DNA from: Winogradskyella echinorum
GTDB lineage: Bacteria > Bacteroidota > Bacteroidia > Flavobacteriales > Flavobacteriaceae
Length of the DNA: 64,000 nt
Reading direction: 5' to 3'
Assembly: GCF_014297365.1 (NCBI RefSeq)
Contig: NZ_JACOQD010000001.1
Coordinates: 868,001-932,000 of the forward strand
Shown: positions 16,637 to 25,662 of the stretch, piece after piece
Layout: each line of letters starts with the position of its first letter
How positions within the stretch are numbered: position 1 is the stretch's first letter
The notes under the pieces: model-generated
Told to the model about the DNA's origin: nothing
The model's input: the letters and a program-made list of their open reading frames with translations, nothing else
Database searches by the model: none
Position numbers and translations under genes: made by a program

Positions 16637-18867
16637 AACTTTAACGTCACACCTACTAAAAAATTAGTAGTTGCTTGCGGATAAAAACCAGCTCCTTCTA
16701 TAGTTGAAACTTCACCAGGATTAGACCAAGTATCATCATAGGTGTAGTAATATCCATTTGAAATATATTTTTCATTTAAAATGTTATTGACTAAACCTGT
16801 AAATACTATAGAATCGAAAACTGGTTGAGATTCCTCGCTCCCTCGAAAAGACAACGTGTAACTCACGTTAAAATCGTTAATAAAATAACTATCTAACTTT
16901 GAGGCTTTTGCTTCAGTGTTACCCATAAACTGTTCGCCAACATATTTACTTAATAATGCCATTTGTAAGTCTTCAATTGGCTCAAAAACAATAGCATTGG
17001 CAGCAACCAAATTTGGTGAAAAAGAAATATCTGTTTTACCCAAATTTTGCAACTCACCATCAAATTCTCTAAAGGTTTCTTTATTTTTATTAGAGCTTAT
17101 CGTCATATTTGGCTGAAATGTTAATTGAGGTGTCACAGGGATTATAGCTTCTAACTCTAAACCTAAACGGTAGCTTTCACCACTATTAATACGTATTGGG
17201 TTACCGACATCATCAAGTCTTCCAGAAAGCACTAATTGCTCATTATAAAGCATATAGTAAACATTTGCATTAAATGAAAAATTGCCTTTTCTGTGTCTCC
17301 ATCCTAACTCAAAATCATTAAGTTGTTCTGGTTTTATATTTACATTTTCTTCAAACTCGGTTCTATTTGGTTCTCTATTCGCTCTGGCATAAGAGAAATA
17401 TAAACTGTTATCCGTATTTAAATCATACGTTATACCAGCTTTTGGATTAAAGAATGTAAAATCTTTATCTACAACAAATTCTACAAGATCTGATGTTGTT
17501 CCTTTAGTTTTGTATGTAACGTTTCTAACTTGTAAATCACCATAAAGACTTACTTTATCATTTAATCTATAGTTTGCTTTACTGAAAAAAGACAAATCAT
17601 TCTTTTTACTATTTCCGTCATAATAACGATCTCTAATTTCTGTCTGGCTAGCATATTCTGCCCAAATTACTTCACCAAAATGATCTCCGTCGTAATGACT
17701 ATAAGAACCGCCAAATATTAAATTTAGATTATCGTCTTTATAGTTAGCATTAGCATTAAACACATAAAAATCGTTATCTAACCAACGACGACGAATTAAA
17801 TCGGTAGTATTAATAGTTTCTCCACCAATCGTAATCTCTTCTAAATTATATTCTGCAAAGTCTTCATCTTCCTTGTATTGTTCAAAATAACCACGACCAT
17901 ACGTATAGTTTAAGCCGAGTGTTGTTGACCAATTATTGTTGTAACGCTGATTCCAGTGTAATTGGTAATGGTCTTGACTGTAATTATCTACTTCGTTGTC
18001 ATAAAATTGAATATTTCCTTCATCATCCTCATACATTCCTGCAGTATTAAAAGTGCGGTCATTTTCTAATTTATCTAAATCTTCTAAACCGTTCCAAGAC
18101 TGGTACGTCACTTCTTTTCCGCTAAATGTTATCGCTTTGATTAAGGTATTGTCATCTATATAAGATCCTTGCAAGAAATACGACTTTAAATCCGAAGAGG
18201 CTCTATCAATATAACCATCTGAAACAATATTAGATAATCGGCCAGCGATCTCAAAATGATTGTTCATTAAACCAGTACTAAATTTTACCGTATGTTTTCT
18301 AGTGTTAAAACTTCCAAAAGAATTAGAAATTTCACCTGACGCATCCGTAGAAACAGCATCTGTTAACACATTAATACTTGCACCAAATGCACCAGAACCG
18401 TTTGTTGAAGTTCCTACACCACGTTGCAATTGTAAACTTTCAACAGAAGAAGCAAAATCTCCTAAATTAACCCAAAATGTGCCTAATGATTCTGCATCGT
18501 TATAAGGAATACCGTTAATGGTTACATTTGTAGATTGTGAGCTCACACCTCTTACTCTAATACCTGTATAACCTACTCCTGCACCTGCGTCTGTTGTGGT
18601 AACTACTGATGGTAAAAAATTAAGTAATATAGGAATGTCTTGCCCTAAATTACGTTTTGCAATTTGCTTTTTAGTAACGTTAGAGTGTGTAATTGGTGAT
18701 TTAGCATCTACACGAACTGCTTTTACTAAGACTTCGTCTAGTTTTTCAACTTTTGTTGAGTCTTGTTGTTTTTCTTGTCCATAAGTTGAACAAATACTTA
18801 ATAATAAAATGAAAAATGGTAATCTCCTTCGTTTTGTTTTTGAGAGATTGCTGAATAAAATTTTCAT
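16633..18867 (-). CDS. TonB-dependent receptor under TPP-riboswitch control, probable thiamine importer
   Basis: A 744-residue outer-membrane receptor. The signal peptide ends near STYGQ. The plug domain includes KLDEVLVKAVRVDAKSP, IRVRGVSSQSTNVTINGIPYND and ESLQLQRGVGTSTNGSGAFG. A 22-strand barrel ends in phenylalanine (VGVTLKF). The TPP riboswitch directly upstream (19083-19150) strongly suggests that it takes up thiamine or its phosphates. This corresponds to the Omr1 type predicted for Bacteroidota by comparative genomics. Substrate specificity is inference from regulation. The 346 bp before it contain only the riboswitch region. Confidence 0.93.
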   Translation of the reverse strand: MKILFSNLSKTKRRRLPFFILLLSICSTYGQEKQQDSTKVEKLDEVLVKAVRVDAKSPITHSNVTKKQIAKRNLGQDIPILLNFLPSVVTTTDAGAGVGYTGIRVRGVSSQSTNVTINGIPYNDAESLGTFWVNLGDFASSVESLQLQRGVGTSTNGSGAFGASINVLTDAVSTDASGEISNSFGSFNTRKHTVKFSTGLMNNHFEIAGRLSNIVSDGYIDRASSDLKSYFLQGSYIDDNTLIKAITFSGKEVTYQSWNGLEDLDKLENDRTFNTAGMYEDDEGNIQFYDNEVDNYSQDHYQLHWNQRYNNNWSTTLGLNYTYGRGYFEQYKEDEDFAEYNLEEITIGGETINTTDLIRRRWLDNDFYVFNANANYKDDNLNLIFGGSYSHYDGDHFGEVIWAEYASQTEIRDRYYDGNSKKNDLSFFSKANYRLNDKVSLYGDLQVRNVTYKTKGTTSDLVEFVVDKDFTFFNPKAGITYDLNTDNSLYFSYARANREPNRTEFEENVNIKPEQLNDFELGWRHRKGNFSFNANVYYMLYNEQLVLSGRLDDVGNPIRINSGESYRLGLELEAIIPVTPQLTFQPNMTISSNKNKETFREFDGELQNLGKTDISFSPNLVAANAIVFEPIEDLQMALLSKYVGEQFMGNTEAKASKLDSYFINDFNVSYTLSFRGSEESQPVFDSIVFTGLVNNILNEKYISNGYYYTYDDTWSNPGEVSTIEGAGFYPQATTNFLVGVTLKF

Positions 18868-19050
18868 ACGACTATTGTTTATAATCGAATAAAAAGAGGT
18901 AATTATTCTTGGTTAATAATTAATTTTTTGAGCCTAATGCTTGTACTAAAAGGAAATGTTGTTTTTCAATTTAAAATCTTAAATGTATAATTACACATAT
19001 CAAGATTCAGAAGTGAAAAAACCAACATTGATTATCTTATCGCACTCGCT

Positions 19051-19072
19051 AAAAATGTCCAGTGGACATTTT
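19051..19072 (-). terminator. Hairpin downstream of the TPP riboswitch, possible expression platform
   Basis: On the minus strand AAAATGTCC, loop ACT, GGACATTTTT forms a 9-bp stem ending in a short U-run. It lies about 10 bases past the riboswitch core and about 185 bases before the receptor ATG. It could be the regulated terminator, or an ordinary dispersed palindrome. The U-run is short, so the terminator role is uncertain. Confidence 0.4.
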
Positions 19073-19082
19073 CTTTACGCTC

Positions 19083-19150
19083 GCTTCCTAAACAGCATTA
19101 CCTGTTCTAGGTTCAATGGGTATGATCTCAGCCGATAATAGGCACCCCTT
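19083..19150 (-). promoter_or_regulatory. TPP (thi-box) riboswitch
   Basis: The minus strand reads GGGGTGCC, then GGCTGAGATCATACCC, then TTGAACCTAGAACAGGTAAT and GCTGTTTAGGAA. These are the conserved blocks of the thiamine-pyrophosphate riboswitch in the right order and spacing. It leads the TonB-dependent receptor gene. TPP binding is expected to lower expression of the receptor when thiamine is plentiful. Confidence 0.93.
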
Positions 19151-19164
19151 TTTTGAGAACGCTG

Positions 19165-19194
19165 CAAAGATAGTCTACAAATAAAGAATGGCAA
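19165..19194 (-). promoter_or_regulatory. Promoter of the riboswitch / TonB-receptor transcript
   Basis: On the minus strand TTG (complement of 19192-19194), exactly 19 bases, then TATCTTTG (complement of 19165-19172). This is a perfect Bacteroidota promoter. The predicted start near 19161 falls about 12 bases before the first conserved riboswitch block. Confidence 0.75.
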
Positions 19195-19213
19195 ATGAAA
19201 ATTGATGAATTAT

Positions 19214-19618
19214 TTAATCAATATCTGGTTTTTTACGATTGGCTTTTTTTTCTGAGTTTTTTCGCTTGCTAGCTAGGCGTTTGCGCTTCACAGCCTTAGG
19301 AACTTTAGTGGATTTTCTTTCTTTTTCTTCCTTTAAACCTTCATCTATTAATTCTAAAAAACGCTGAGTTACTATAGCTTTGTTTCTAAACTGACTGCGA
19401 CTTTCATCGCAAGCTAATACCAATACACCATCTTTATTTAATCGGTTATTAAAAAATTCGGTTAGTTTTAGCTTTTCGTCATCATTAAAGACTTGAGAAG
19501 TCTCAACATTAAAATAAAGTTCAGCTTTAGAGGATACTTTATTTACGTTTTGCCCACCACTGCCAGAGCTTCGCACATATTTATAAGTCAATTCTGATTT
19601 AAGCAGTTTTACATCCAC
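19214..19618 (-). CDS. arfB: Peptide-release-factor-like ribosome rescue hydrolase
   Basis: Releases peptides from ribosomes stalled without a stop codon. It has 134 residues. The catalytic GGQ is at residues 21-23 within SSGSGGQNVNKVSSKAEL. The C-terminal tail (about residues 100-134) is very rich in Lys and Arg, the part that enters the empty mRNA channel in ArfB/YaeJ. It begins 2 bases after the DUF4301 stop, so it is the last gene of that operon. Confidence 0.95.
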   Translation of the reverse strand: MDVKLLKSELTYKYVRSSGSGGQNVNKVSSKAELYFNVETSQVFNDDEKLKLTEFFNNRLNKDGVLVLACDESRSQFRNKAIVTQRFLELIDEGLKEEKERKSTKVPKAVKRKRLASKRKNSEKKANRKKPDID

Positions 19619-19620
19619 AA

Positions 19621-21177
19621 CTATTTAATTTGATGTGGTGCTTTTAGTAAATCGTTAACCGTTTTTACAGGATTAAATGTTATGATAGGCACTTCAACAA
19701 AAATAGTATTCCAAAAAGCCATACTACCATTCCAAAGTCCTGGTAATTCTAAAGCTTTAAGATCTTTTCCTGTTTTAGTTTTCATTGTAATAAACGCTGC
19801 ATTACGATCTACGTATTTCTCTAAATCAAATTTCTCACCTTTATAATTCTTTACTCCACAAACTAAATCTACCGGATTAAAATGTGTAGCGTTTTTAAGT
19901 AGCTCTTTTTGTTTTTTATCTTTTAAATTAATTTGAGCAGATTCAACAATCTGAAGTGATTGATTAGAATATTTATTCTTTACCCAAAAAGGTCCACCTC
20001 CGGGCTCACCTTCGTTTTTAACCATTCCGCAAATACGAATTGGGCGATTTAGTTTTTCTCGCAAGTACTCAATCTTATAATAATCTGTATATTTTTTATA
20101 CTCACTCGATATTTTTATGCTCATTTCTTCACTTAGAAAATCCTCAATGGCCTTAAAATCGACTTCTTTAGGATTGTTTGCATCTAAAAAATGTAAAAAC
20201 TCAAAGGTTTTGGCTTGCAGTTTTAATAAAATACCTGCTAAAACTTGTTTGTACTTAGCAACTTCTTCTTTATAATATTTAACAACAACATTATCTATGT
20301 TTTTCACAAAAATAATATCTGCATCTAAAGCATTAAGGTTTTTTAACAAAGCTCCATGACCAGATGGCCTAAACAATAAAGAATTATCACTTTCTCTAAA
20401 TGGCTCATCTTTAATCGTTACAGCAATAGTATCCGTTGATTCTTGTTGGTAAGAAAATGAAATATTAAAAGAAACTCCTGTTCCACTTTCTACATATTCT
20501 TCAATACGTTTAAACTCTTCGTCAAATTTATCTTTAAAACGTTCTGAAATTGTAAAATGAAGTTCCGCCTTATTGTTTACAGAGGCATACAAAGCTGCCT
20601 CATATAAATGCTCTTCAAAAGCTGTTGAAATGTGACTACTTCTATATCTATGAAATGGTAATAATCCTTTAGGCGAATTCCCATAATTTAATCCATTTTC
20701 ATCCAACATTGCTTGCGCAAAATGCCATATTTTTTCACTATTAGAAAGTGTACTAAAATCTATATGCTTAGATTTTAAATGATCTAATACCAAATCATAA
20801 AATGGCAACTTTTCTAAACCCACTAAAAACAAAGACATATCTCTAAGTTTGTTTTTATTAATATATGAGTTTATAGATTCATTTTGAGGATTATACTCTT
20901 TTATAAATTGAAACAAAAACTTAAACATTCTTGTTGCTGCACCAGATGCAGGCACAAATTTTATAAGCTTTTTTTCGTTTCTATGGGCTTCAAAATGCTC
21001 TGTAGCTTCCCTTATAAGATTATCATCTAAAGCGGTAATACCATTATTGATAGTCGCTGCTTCTGCAATGTTTGTAAAAGGTATTCCGTTTTTAAAAAGT
21101 TCGATTTGGGATTCGACGTCTTGTACAGTTAACCCTTTTCTTTTAATTTGATCTAGGTCTTTTTTAGTAAAACTCAT
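19621..21177 (-). CDS. DUF4301 family protein, nucleotidyltransferase-like
   Basis: A 518-residue cytoplasmic protein of the DUF4301 family, found mainly in Bacteroidota. The segment FVPASGAATRMFK resembles the nucleotide-binding loop of sugar-phosphate nucleotidyltransferases. FRPSGHGALLKNLNALDADIIFVKNIDNVV recalls the UTP-dependent pyrophosphorylases. No substrate is known to me. It sits 5 bases after the kinase gene and 2 bases before arfB in a tight operon. The fold assignment is inference from these motifs. Confidence 0.85.
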   Translation of the reverse strand: MSFTKKDLDQIKRKGLTVQDVESQIELFKNGIPFTNIAEAATINNGITALDDNLIREATEHFEAHRNEKKLIKFVPASGAATRMFKFLFQFIKEYNPQNESINSYINKNKLRDMSLFLVGLEKLPFYDLVLDHLKSKHIDFSTLSNSEKIWHFAQAMLDENGLNYGNSPKGLLPFHRYRSSHISTAFEEHLYEAALYASVNNKAELHFTISERFKDKFDEEFKRIEEYVESGTGVSFNISFSYQQESTDTIAVTIKDEPFRESDNSLLFRPSGHGALLKNLNALDADIIFVKNIDNVVVKYYKEEVAKYKQVLAGILLKLQAKTFEFLHFLDANNPKEVDFKAIEDFLSEEMSIKISSEYKKYTDYYKIEYLREKLNRPIRICGMVKNEGEPGGGPFWVKNKYSNQSLQIVESAQINLKDKKQKELLKNATHFNPVDLVCGVKNYKGEKFDLEKYVDRNAAFITMKTKTGKDLKALELPGLWNGSMAFWNTIFVEVPIITFNPVKTVNDLLKAPHQIK

Positions 21178-21182
21178 TTCTT

Positions 21183-21743
21183 TTATTGTAGTAGGTTATC
21201 AATATGCTCTATAGCTAATTTAAGTCGCTCTTGCTTATTCCCTTTTAATAAAACATAAGGTCTATTATTAGTTTTTAATGCCGACTCAAAAGCTTTGAAC
21301 ATGCGTTCTCTTTCATTGGGTTTATCTCTGAGGTCATCAGCTTCCCAAGGCGTGTCAATATAGGTTAAAAAATAAAGGTCGTAGGTATTTTTTAGAGCAT
21401 GTGCATTTAAAATCGGGTCACATGTACCTGAGTAGTAGGCTTCGCTATATACTTTAGTTTCAAGCAAGTCCGTATCACAAATCAAAACGGAGTCCGTTTT
21501 TTGAGCCAATTCATTTTCGAGTTTCATCTGTCCGACTGCTATTGGCAATAAATCTTTTGGTTCACAGGTTTTGCGCTCATTATTCCATTTATTTTGAAGA
21601 TATTCTCTTGCATATTCTGGCACCCAAACCGAATTGTAATGTCTTGCCAACTGACGAGATAATGTTGTTTTTCCAGTAGATTCTGGACCAAACAATACTA
21701 CTTTTATACAGTTACTTGGCTGTTGTTTAAGTGCTTTTTCCAT
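21183..21743 (-). CDS. NadR-like P-loop kinase/ATPase next to pnuC
   Basis: A 186-residue cytoplasmic ATPase. The Walker A motif GPESTGKT is at residues 19-26, and VLICDTDLLETKVYSEAYY and DTPWEADDLRDKPNERERMF follow. This is the ribosylnicotinamide-kinase-like domain of NadR without its nucleotidyltransferase half. Its ATG lies inside the end of pnuC (40-base overlap), indicating translational coupling. With PnuC it could phosphorylate imported nicotinamide riboside. The thiamine-type neighbours make a thiamine kinase equally plausible. It cannot be decided from sequence. Confidence 0.85.
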   Translation of the reverse strand: MEKALKQQPSNCIKVVLFGPESTGKTTLSRQLARHYNSVWVPEYAREYLQNKWNNERKTCEPKDLLPIAVGQMKLENELAQKTDSVLICDTDLLETKVYSEAYYSGTCDPILNAHALKNTYDLYFLTYIDTPWEADDLRDKPNERERMFKAFESALKTNNRPYVLLKGNKQERLKLAIEHIDNLLQ

Positions 21744-22336
21744 GCTAAATATCCAAAAATGGCAATTATTGTAAATCCAAAATACTGAAAACTTGTAAAA
21801 GTGAATCCTTTATATAAATATAAAGGTACTGATATGATATCTCCAATAATCCAAAATATCCAATTTTCAATTTTACGTCTCGCCATAAGCCACATACCTA
21901 CAAAAAATATTGCTGTTGTAAGTGTATCTGCATAGGCAACCCAACCGGTCCATTTATCAAAAGTTTTATAAACAACAAATACAAATAGGAGCGTAGCTAT
22001 AAAGATTAAAATACTTATTTGCTTCTCTTTGAGTGTAGTTTTAGAAATGGGAGTTACATGAGATTCATCTACTTTTCTGGTCCAAACAAACCAACCATAA
22101 ACACTCATAATAAAGTAGTAGCCGTTTATCATCATGTCACCAAGCAATTCCCATTTTAACAAAAGGTACACAAAGATTACGGTACTTATCATACCTGTGG
22201 GAAACACCCAAATTTTGTTTTGCTTAGAAAACCAAACGGATAGAAAACCGAAAATTACAGCTATAATTTCTAAAACAATATCTACTGTTTGGTATTCTGC
22301 ATATTGACCAAAAAGAAAATCAAAAATGAGGTTCAT
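21704..22336 (-). CDS. pnuC: PnuC-family vitamin-precursor transporter (thiamine PnuT or riboside PnuC)
   Basis: A 210-residue inner-membrane protein with about seven helices. It carries PnuC hallmarks: IIAVIFGFLSVWFSKQNKIWVFPTGMIST, NGYYFIMSVYGWFVWTRK, and a final WIIGDIISVPLYLYKGFTFTSFQYFGF. PnuC proteins take up nicotinamide riboside; close relatives (PnuT) carry thiamine in Bacteroidota. The YkoF-like gene overlapping its start by 17 bases and the TPP-controlled receptor nearby favour thiamine. The substrate is inference. Confidence 0.9.
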   Translation of the reverse strand: MNLIFDFLFGQYAEYQTVDIVLEIIAVIFGFLSVWFSKQNKIWVFPTGMISTVIFVYLLLKWELLGDMMINGYYFIMSVYGWFVWTRKVDESHVTPISKTTLKEKQISILIFIATLLFVFVVYKTFDKWTGWVAYADTLTTAIFFVGMWLMARRKIENWIFWIIGDIISVPLYLYKGFTFTSFQYFGFTIIAIFGYLAWKKHLNNSQVTV

Positions 22337-22580
22337 AGTCGCTTCGGTCTGTTTTTACGAGTTTCATTTGTAATACTGCAATGTCTATATCTGTAAATGA
22401 CTTTTTGATTTCTTGAGTTAAAAATGGCATTAACTTATCATAATCACCATAAATTTGGGTACTTAAGGGATTTTCTAACACCGTAAATTCTGAAGCTCTT
22501 AATGCTTTTATAAAGTCGATAATGTGCGGTTCGTAATCGTCTTTAAGTGGTGTAAGTGTTAGTTCTATTGATATTTTCAT
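22320..22580 (-). CDS. YkoF-like thiamine-binding domain protein
   Basis: An 86-residue single-domain protein: MKISIELTLTPLKDDYEPHI at the N-terminus and LSTQIYGDYDKLMPFL in the middle. These are typical of the MTH1187/YkoF superfamily, whose Bacillus member binds thiamine. It is the first gene of the YkoF - pnuC - kinase set and overlaps pnuC by 17 bases. A role as a cytoplasmic thiamine binder feeding the transporter or kinase is inference. Confidence 0.75.
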   Translation of the reverse strand: MKISIELTLTPLKDDYEPHIIDFIKALRASEFTVLENPLSTQIYGDYDKLMPFLTQEIKKSFTDIDIAVLQMKLVKTDRSDYEPHF

Positions 22581-22623
22581 AAAAGCCCATCTTAATCTTC
22601 CTAGAGGGAAGAAACTGTTATAC

Positions 22624-23361
22624 TTAATTATTTTGATCCTTTGTTATATCTCTAAAGAAGTTTTTATTCTCTTCAAAAGCAGTTCCTATTACTACTAAAT
22701 CTGCTCCTGAGTTGTAGGCTAATTCAATTTCCGTCTTTGACCTAATTCCTCCTCCAACAATTAGTGGGATATTGAGATCTTCTTTTACTTTTTGAATTAT
22801 TTTAGGTTCAATAGCATGTGTTGCTCCACTACCTGCTTCGAGATAGATGAGTTGCACACCTAATAATTCACCAGCTTTTGCTGTATCTATAATAGCCTTT
22901 ATGTTATTTCGCTTCAATGGTCTGGTTTGGCTTACGCGTTCTACCGAAGTTTCCTTTCCATTTTCTATTAAAATATAGCCTGTAGGAATCACCTCCAGAT
23001 TTGAACCTTTTAATTTTGAAACAGCCTCAACATGTTTACCTATTAAATAATCAGGGTTTCTCCCAGAAATTAAAGACAAAAACAAAATCCCATCGGCTTT
23101 ATCTGTAATCTGAATCACATCACCAGGAAATAAAACCACTGGTAATTTTGTATGCTTTTTTATTTCAATCACTAAAGTTTCAGTAAGCCCTTCATCTACT
23201 TCACTGCCACCAACAAAAATATGTGTTGCTATGGATTGATTAATTTTTGGAACGAAACTAGAAACAGATTCAATGTTCATCTTATCTGGATCTATTAAAA
23301 CAGCCAAATTTCTGTTTGTAGTCTTTATTGATTTTAATATGTTAACTTTCTTTAACTTCAC
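22624..23361 (-). CDS. Geranylgeranylglyceryl phosphate synthase family protein (PcrB/GGGPS)
   Basis: A 245-residue TIM-barrel prenyltransferase. AVLIDPDKMNIE, HIFVGGSEVDEG, PVVLFPGDVIQIT, LEAGSGATHAIEP and PLIVGGGIRSKTEIE are the GGGPS/PcrB signatures. The enzyme joins a long prenyl diphosphate to sn-glycerol 1-phosphate, the first step of archaeal-type ether lipids. Bacteroidota carry a group of this family with in vitro activity, but the product's role in them is unclear. It ends 43 bp before the YkoF-like gene and may head that operon. Confidence 0.92.
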   Translation of the reverse strand: MKLKKVNILKSIKTTNRNLAVLIDPDKMNIESVSSFVPKINQSIATHIFVGGSEVDEGLTETLVIEIKKHTKLPVVLFPGDVIQITDKADGILFLSLISGRNPDYLIGKHVEAVSKLKGSNLEVIPTGYILIENGKETSVERVSQTRPLKRNNIKAIIDTAKAGELLGVQLIYLEAGSGATHAIEPKIIQKVKEDLNIPLIVGGGIRSKTEIELAYNSGADLVVIGTAFEENKNFFRDITKDQNN

Positions 23362-23479
23362 TTTATTTATTAACCTATGATATTAAATTCCAAGTATAAA
23401 AACCCAAATTCAAATTCCTCTTCAATAATCTAACCAACTTTTACGTCTATTTTCTCTACTCTTTATTCTCAATTGTAAT

Positions 23480-24106
23480 TCACGGAATCACATAAGCACA
23501 AGTAAATCCTTCAAACTCCAAAAAACCTGTATTGTATCTATATTTTTTGCCTTTGTAATCAATCCATGCTACAGTTTCGCCGTCTTGTAACATAAAAGGA
23601 ATCACTAAAAAATGTTCTCTAAACAACATACCAGGTGTGGCAAATAGCTTATAAAGTGATTCTTTAACTCCCCAAATTACAGTGAGGTTACGAATATAAT
23701 CTTCAGCATTTTTGTTTAAATAATTAAATTCGTAATCCACAAATTTGTGAGCTATAATACTGATTTTATCACGTTGTTTTTCAATATCAATACCAACTTC
23801 ATTGTCACTTACAATTACGCCAGAGAAGGTAAACGAATGCGTTATAGAGATATACTTACCATCTTTAAGATGCGGTTTACCGTTATCATCATAATATAGA
23901 TCTTGGTCTGTATAACCAAATTCATGGAGTAAATGACGCACACTCAAAAATCCGCGTTGGTGCAATTCGCTTTTCATGCCTAAAACACGTTCTAAACTTT
24001 GTGGTTTTAAATCTAAAGGTGCTATTAAATCATCATAAGATTCGTCGATCTTCCAGATTTTAACAGTAGTTTGTGAGTTTACACTAATGGATTTATACAG
24101 TGGCAT
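23480..24106 (-). CDS. 4'-phosphopantetheinyl transferase (Sfp type)
   Basis: Transfers phosphopantetheine from CoA to carrier-protein serines. It has 208 residues. The magnesium-binding motif VGIDIEKQRD and the later VIWGVKESLYKLF motif are both intact. This is the flavobacterial Sfp/HetI-like group, probably serving fatty-acid or other carrier proteins. The gene stands about 120 bp before the GGGPS gene and is divergent from ahcY. Confidence 0.92.
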   Translation of the reverse strand: MPLYKSISVNSQTTVKIWKIDESYDDLIAPLDLKPQSLERVLGMKSELHQRGFLSVRHLLHEFGYTDQDLYYDDNGKPHLKDGKYISITHSFTFSGVIVSDNEVGIDIEKQRDKISIIAHKFVDYEFNYLNKNAEDYIRNLTVIWGVKESLYKLFATPGMLFREHFLVIPFMLQDGETVAWIDYKGKKYRYNTGFLEFEGFTCAYVIP

Positions 24107-24129
24107 TTAATATTCTGAATCCTATTGAT

Positions 24130-24137
24130 TATCTTTG
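24130..24137 (+). promoter_or_regulatory. -7 promoter element of ahcY
   Basis: TATCTTTG is a perfect TAnnTTTG match. It would give a leader of about 96 bases, beginning with a small CGCC-TAA-GGCG hairpin at 24141-24151. I looked for a SAM or SAH riboswitch in this leader and saw none. Confidence 0.5.
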
Positions 24138-24236
24138 CATCGCCTAAGGCGAATTTGGCATTTTTTAATATAGCGAATTTAGTTATTTAAGCCATAAACC
24201 CAAAGGTGAATAAATTAAAAAAAGATAAAAAAGAAT

Positions 24237-25553
24237 ATGAGTTCAAAAACAATTGCTTACGTACCAAATAAGGTAAAGGATATGTCGCTTGCGGCTTGGG
24301 GAAGAAAAGAAATAGAATTAGCCGAAGCAGAGATGCCAGGTTTAATGAGTTTACGTGAAGAATATAAAAACGAACAACCTTTAAAAGGTGCTCGTATTGC
24401 AGGATGTTTGCACATGACTATACAAACAGCTGTTCTTATTGAAACATTACAAGCTTTAGGTGCTAAAGTAACTTGGAGTTCTTGTAATATTTTTTCAACG
24501 CAAGATCAGGCTGCTGCTGCAATTGCTGCTGCTGGTACTGCTGTGTATGCATGGAAAGATATGACTGAAGAAGAGTTTGATTGGTGTATTGAGCAAACCT
24601 TATTCTTTGGTGAAGATCGCAAGCCATTAAACATGATTTTAGATGATGGTGGTGATTTAACAAATATGGTTTTAGATAAATATCCTCATTTAGCTGAAGG
24701 TATTAACGGACTTTCTGAAGAGACGACTACAGGTGTTCACAGACTTTACGAACGTGTAAAAAATGGAACATTACCAATGCCAGCAATTAATGTAAACGAT
24801 TCTGTTACTAAGTCTAAGTTCGATAACAAATACGGTTGTAAAGAATCTGCAGTAGATGCTATTCGTCGTGCAACAGATATTATGCTAGCTGGTAAACGTG
24901 TAACGGTTTGTGGTTATGGTGATGTTGGTAAAGGAACTGCAGCGTCTTTTAAAGGAGCTGGTAGTATTGTAACAGTTACCGAAATTGATCCAATTTGTGC
25001 TTTACAAGCAGCAATGGATGGTTTTGAAGTTAAGAAACTAGAAACAGTAGTTGCAAATTCTGATATTGTTATTACAACTACAGGTAATAAAGATATTGTT
25101 AGAGCAGAGCATTTTAAAGCAATGAAAGACAAAACAATAGTATGTAACATTGGGCATTTTGATAACGAAATCCAAATGGCTTGGTTAAATGACAATTATG
25201 GTGATACTAAGAATACTATTAAGCCACAAGTTGATAAGTATACTATTGATGGTAAAGATATTATCATTTTAGCTGAAGGTCGTTTAGTTAATTTAGGTTG
25301 TGCAACTGGTCACCCAAGTTTTGTAATGAGTAACTCATTCACAAACCAAACTTTGGCACAAATTGAACTTTGGAATAATGCTGATGCTTACGGAAACGAC
25401 GTTTATATGTTACCTAAGCATTTAGATGAAAAAGTAGCTAAATTACACTTAGAAAAAATTGGTGTTGAGCTTACTGAACTTGCTCCTTACCAAGCAGAAT
25501 ATATTGGAGTAACTGTAGAAGGTCCTTATAAGCCTGAGCATTATAGATACTAA
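24237..25553 (+). CDS. ahcY: Adenosylhomocysteinase
   Basis: Hydrolyses S-adenosylhomocysteine to adenosine and homocysteine in the methyl cycle. It has 438 residues. The N-terminal [21 protein letters not shown], the NAD-binding [17 protein letters not shown] and [17 protein letters not shown] are diagnostic. So is the C-terminal KPEHYRY, which reaches the cofactor of the neighbouring subunit. The length and start are normal. Confidence 0.99.
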   Translation: MSSKTIAYVPNKVKDMSLAAWGRKEIELAEAEMPGLMSLREEYKNEQPLKGARIAGCLHMTIQTAVLIETLQALGAKVTWSSCNIFSTQDQAAAAIAAAGTAVYAWKDMTEEEFDWCIEQTLFFGEDRKPLNMILDDGGDLTNMVLDKYPHLAEGINGLSEETTTGVHRLYERVKNGTLPMPAINVNDSVTKSKFDNKYGCKESAVDAIRRATDIMLAGKRVTVCGYGDVGKGTAASFKGAGSIVTVTEIDPICALQAAMDGFEVKKLETVVANSDIVITTTGNKDIVRAEHFKAMKDKTIVCNIGHFDNEIQMAWLNDNYGDTKNTIKPQVDKYTIDGKDIIILAEGRLVNLGCATGHPSFVMSNSFTNQTLAQIELWNNADAYGNDVYMLPKHLDEKVAKLHLEKIGVELTELAPYQAEYIGVTVEGPYKPEHYRY

Positions 25554-25662
25554 CAAATTCCTTTGAAAAAAGGAATCTCTTAGTCTAAATTCCAAAAATT
25601 AAATATCAAATCCCAAGCAGAAATGTTTGGGATTACTTATTTTACGTATCAATTTAGATGCA

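Noticed and set aside
24138..24236. Possible SAM or SAH riboswitch in the ahcY leader
   Set aside because: Only a 4-bp hairpin is visible; none of the conserved blocks of known SAM/SAH riboswitches could be found.
25627..25662. 12-codon extension of the DUF1569 gene
   Set aside because: The family start fits the ATG at 25663, and the extension overlaps an intergenic hairpin.
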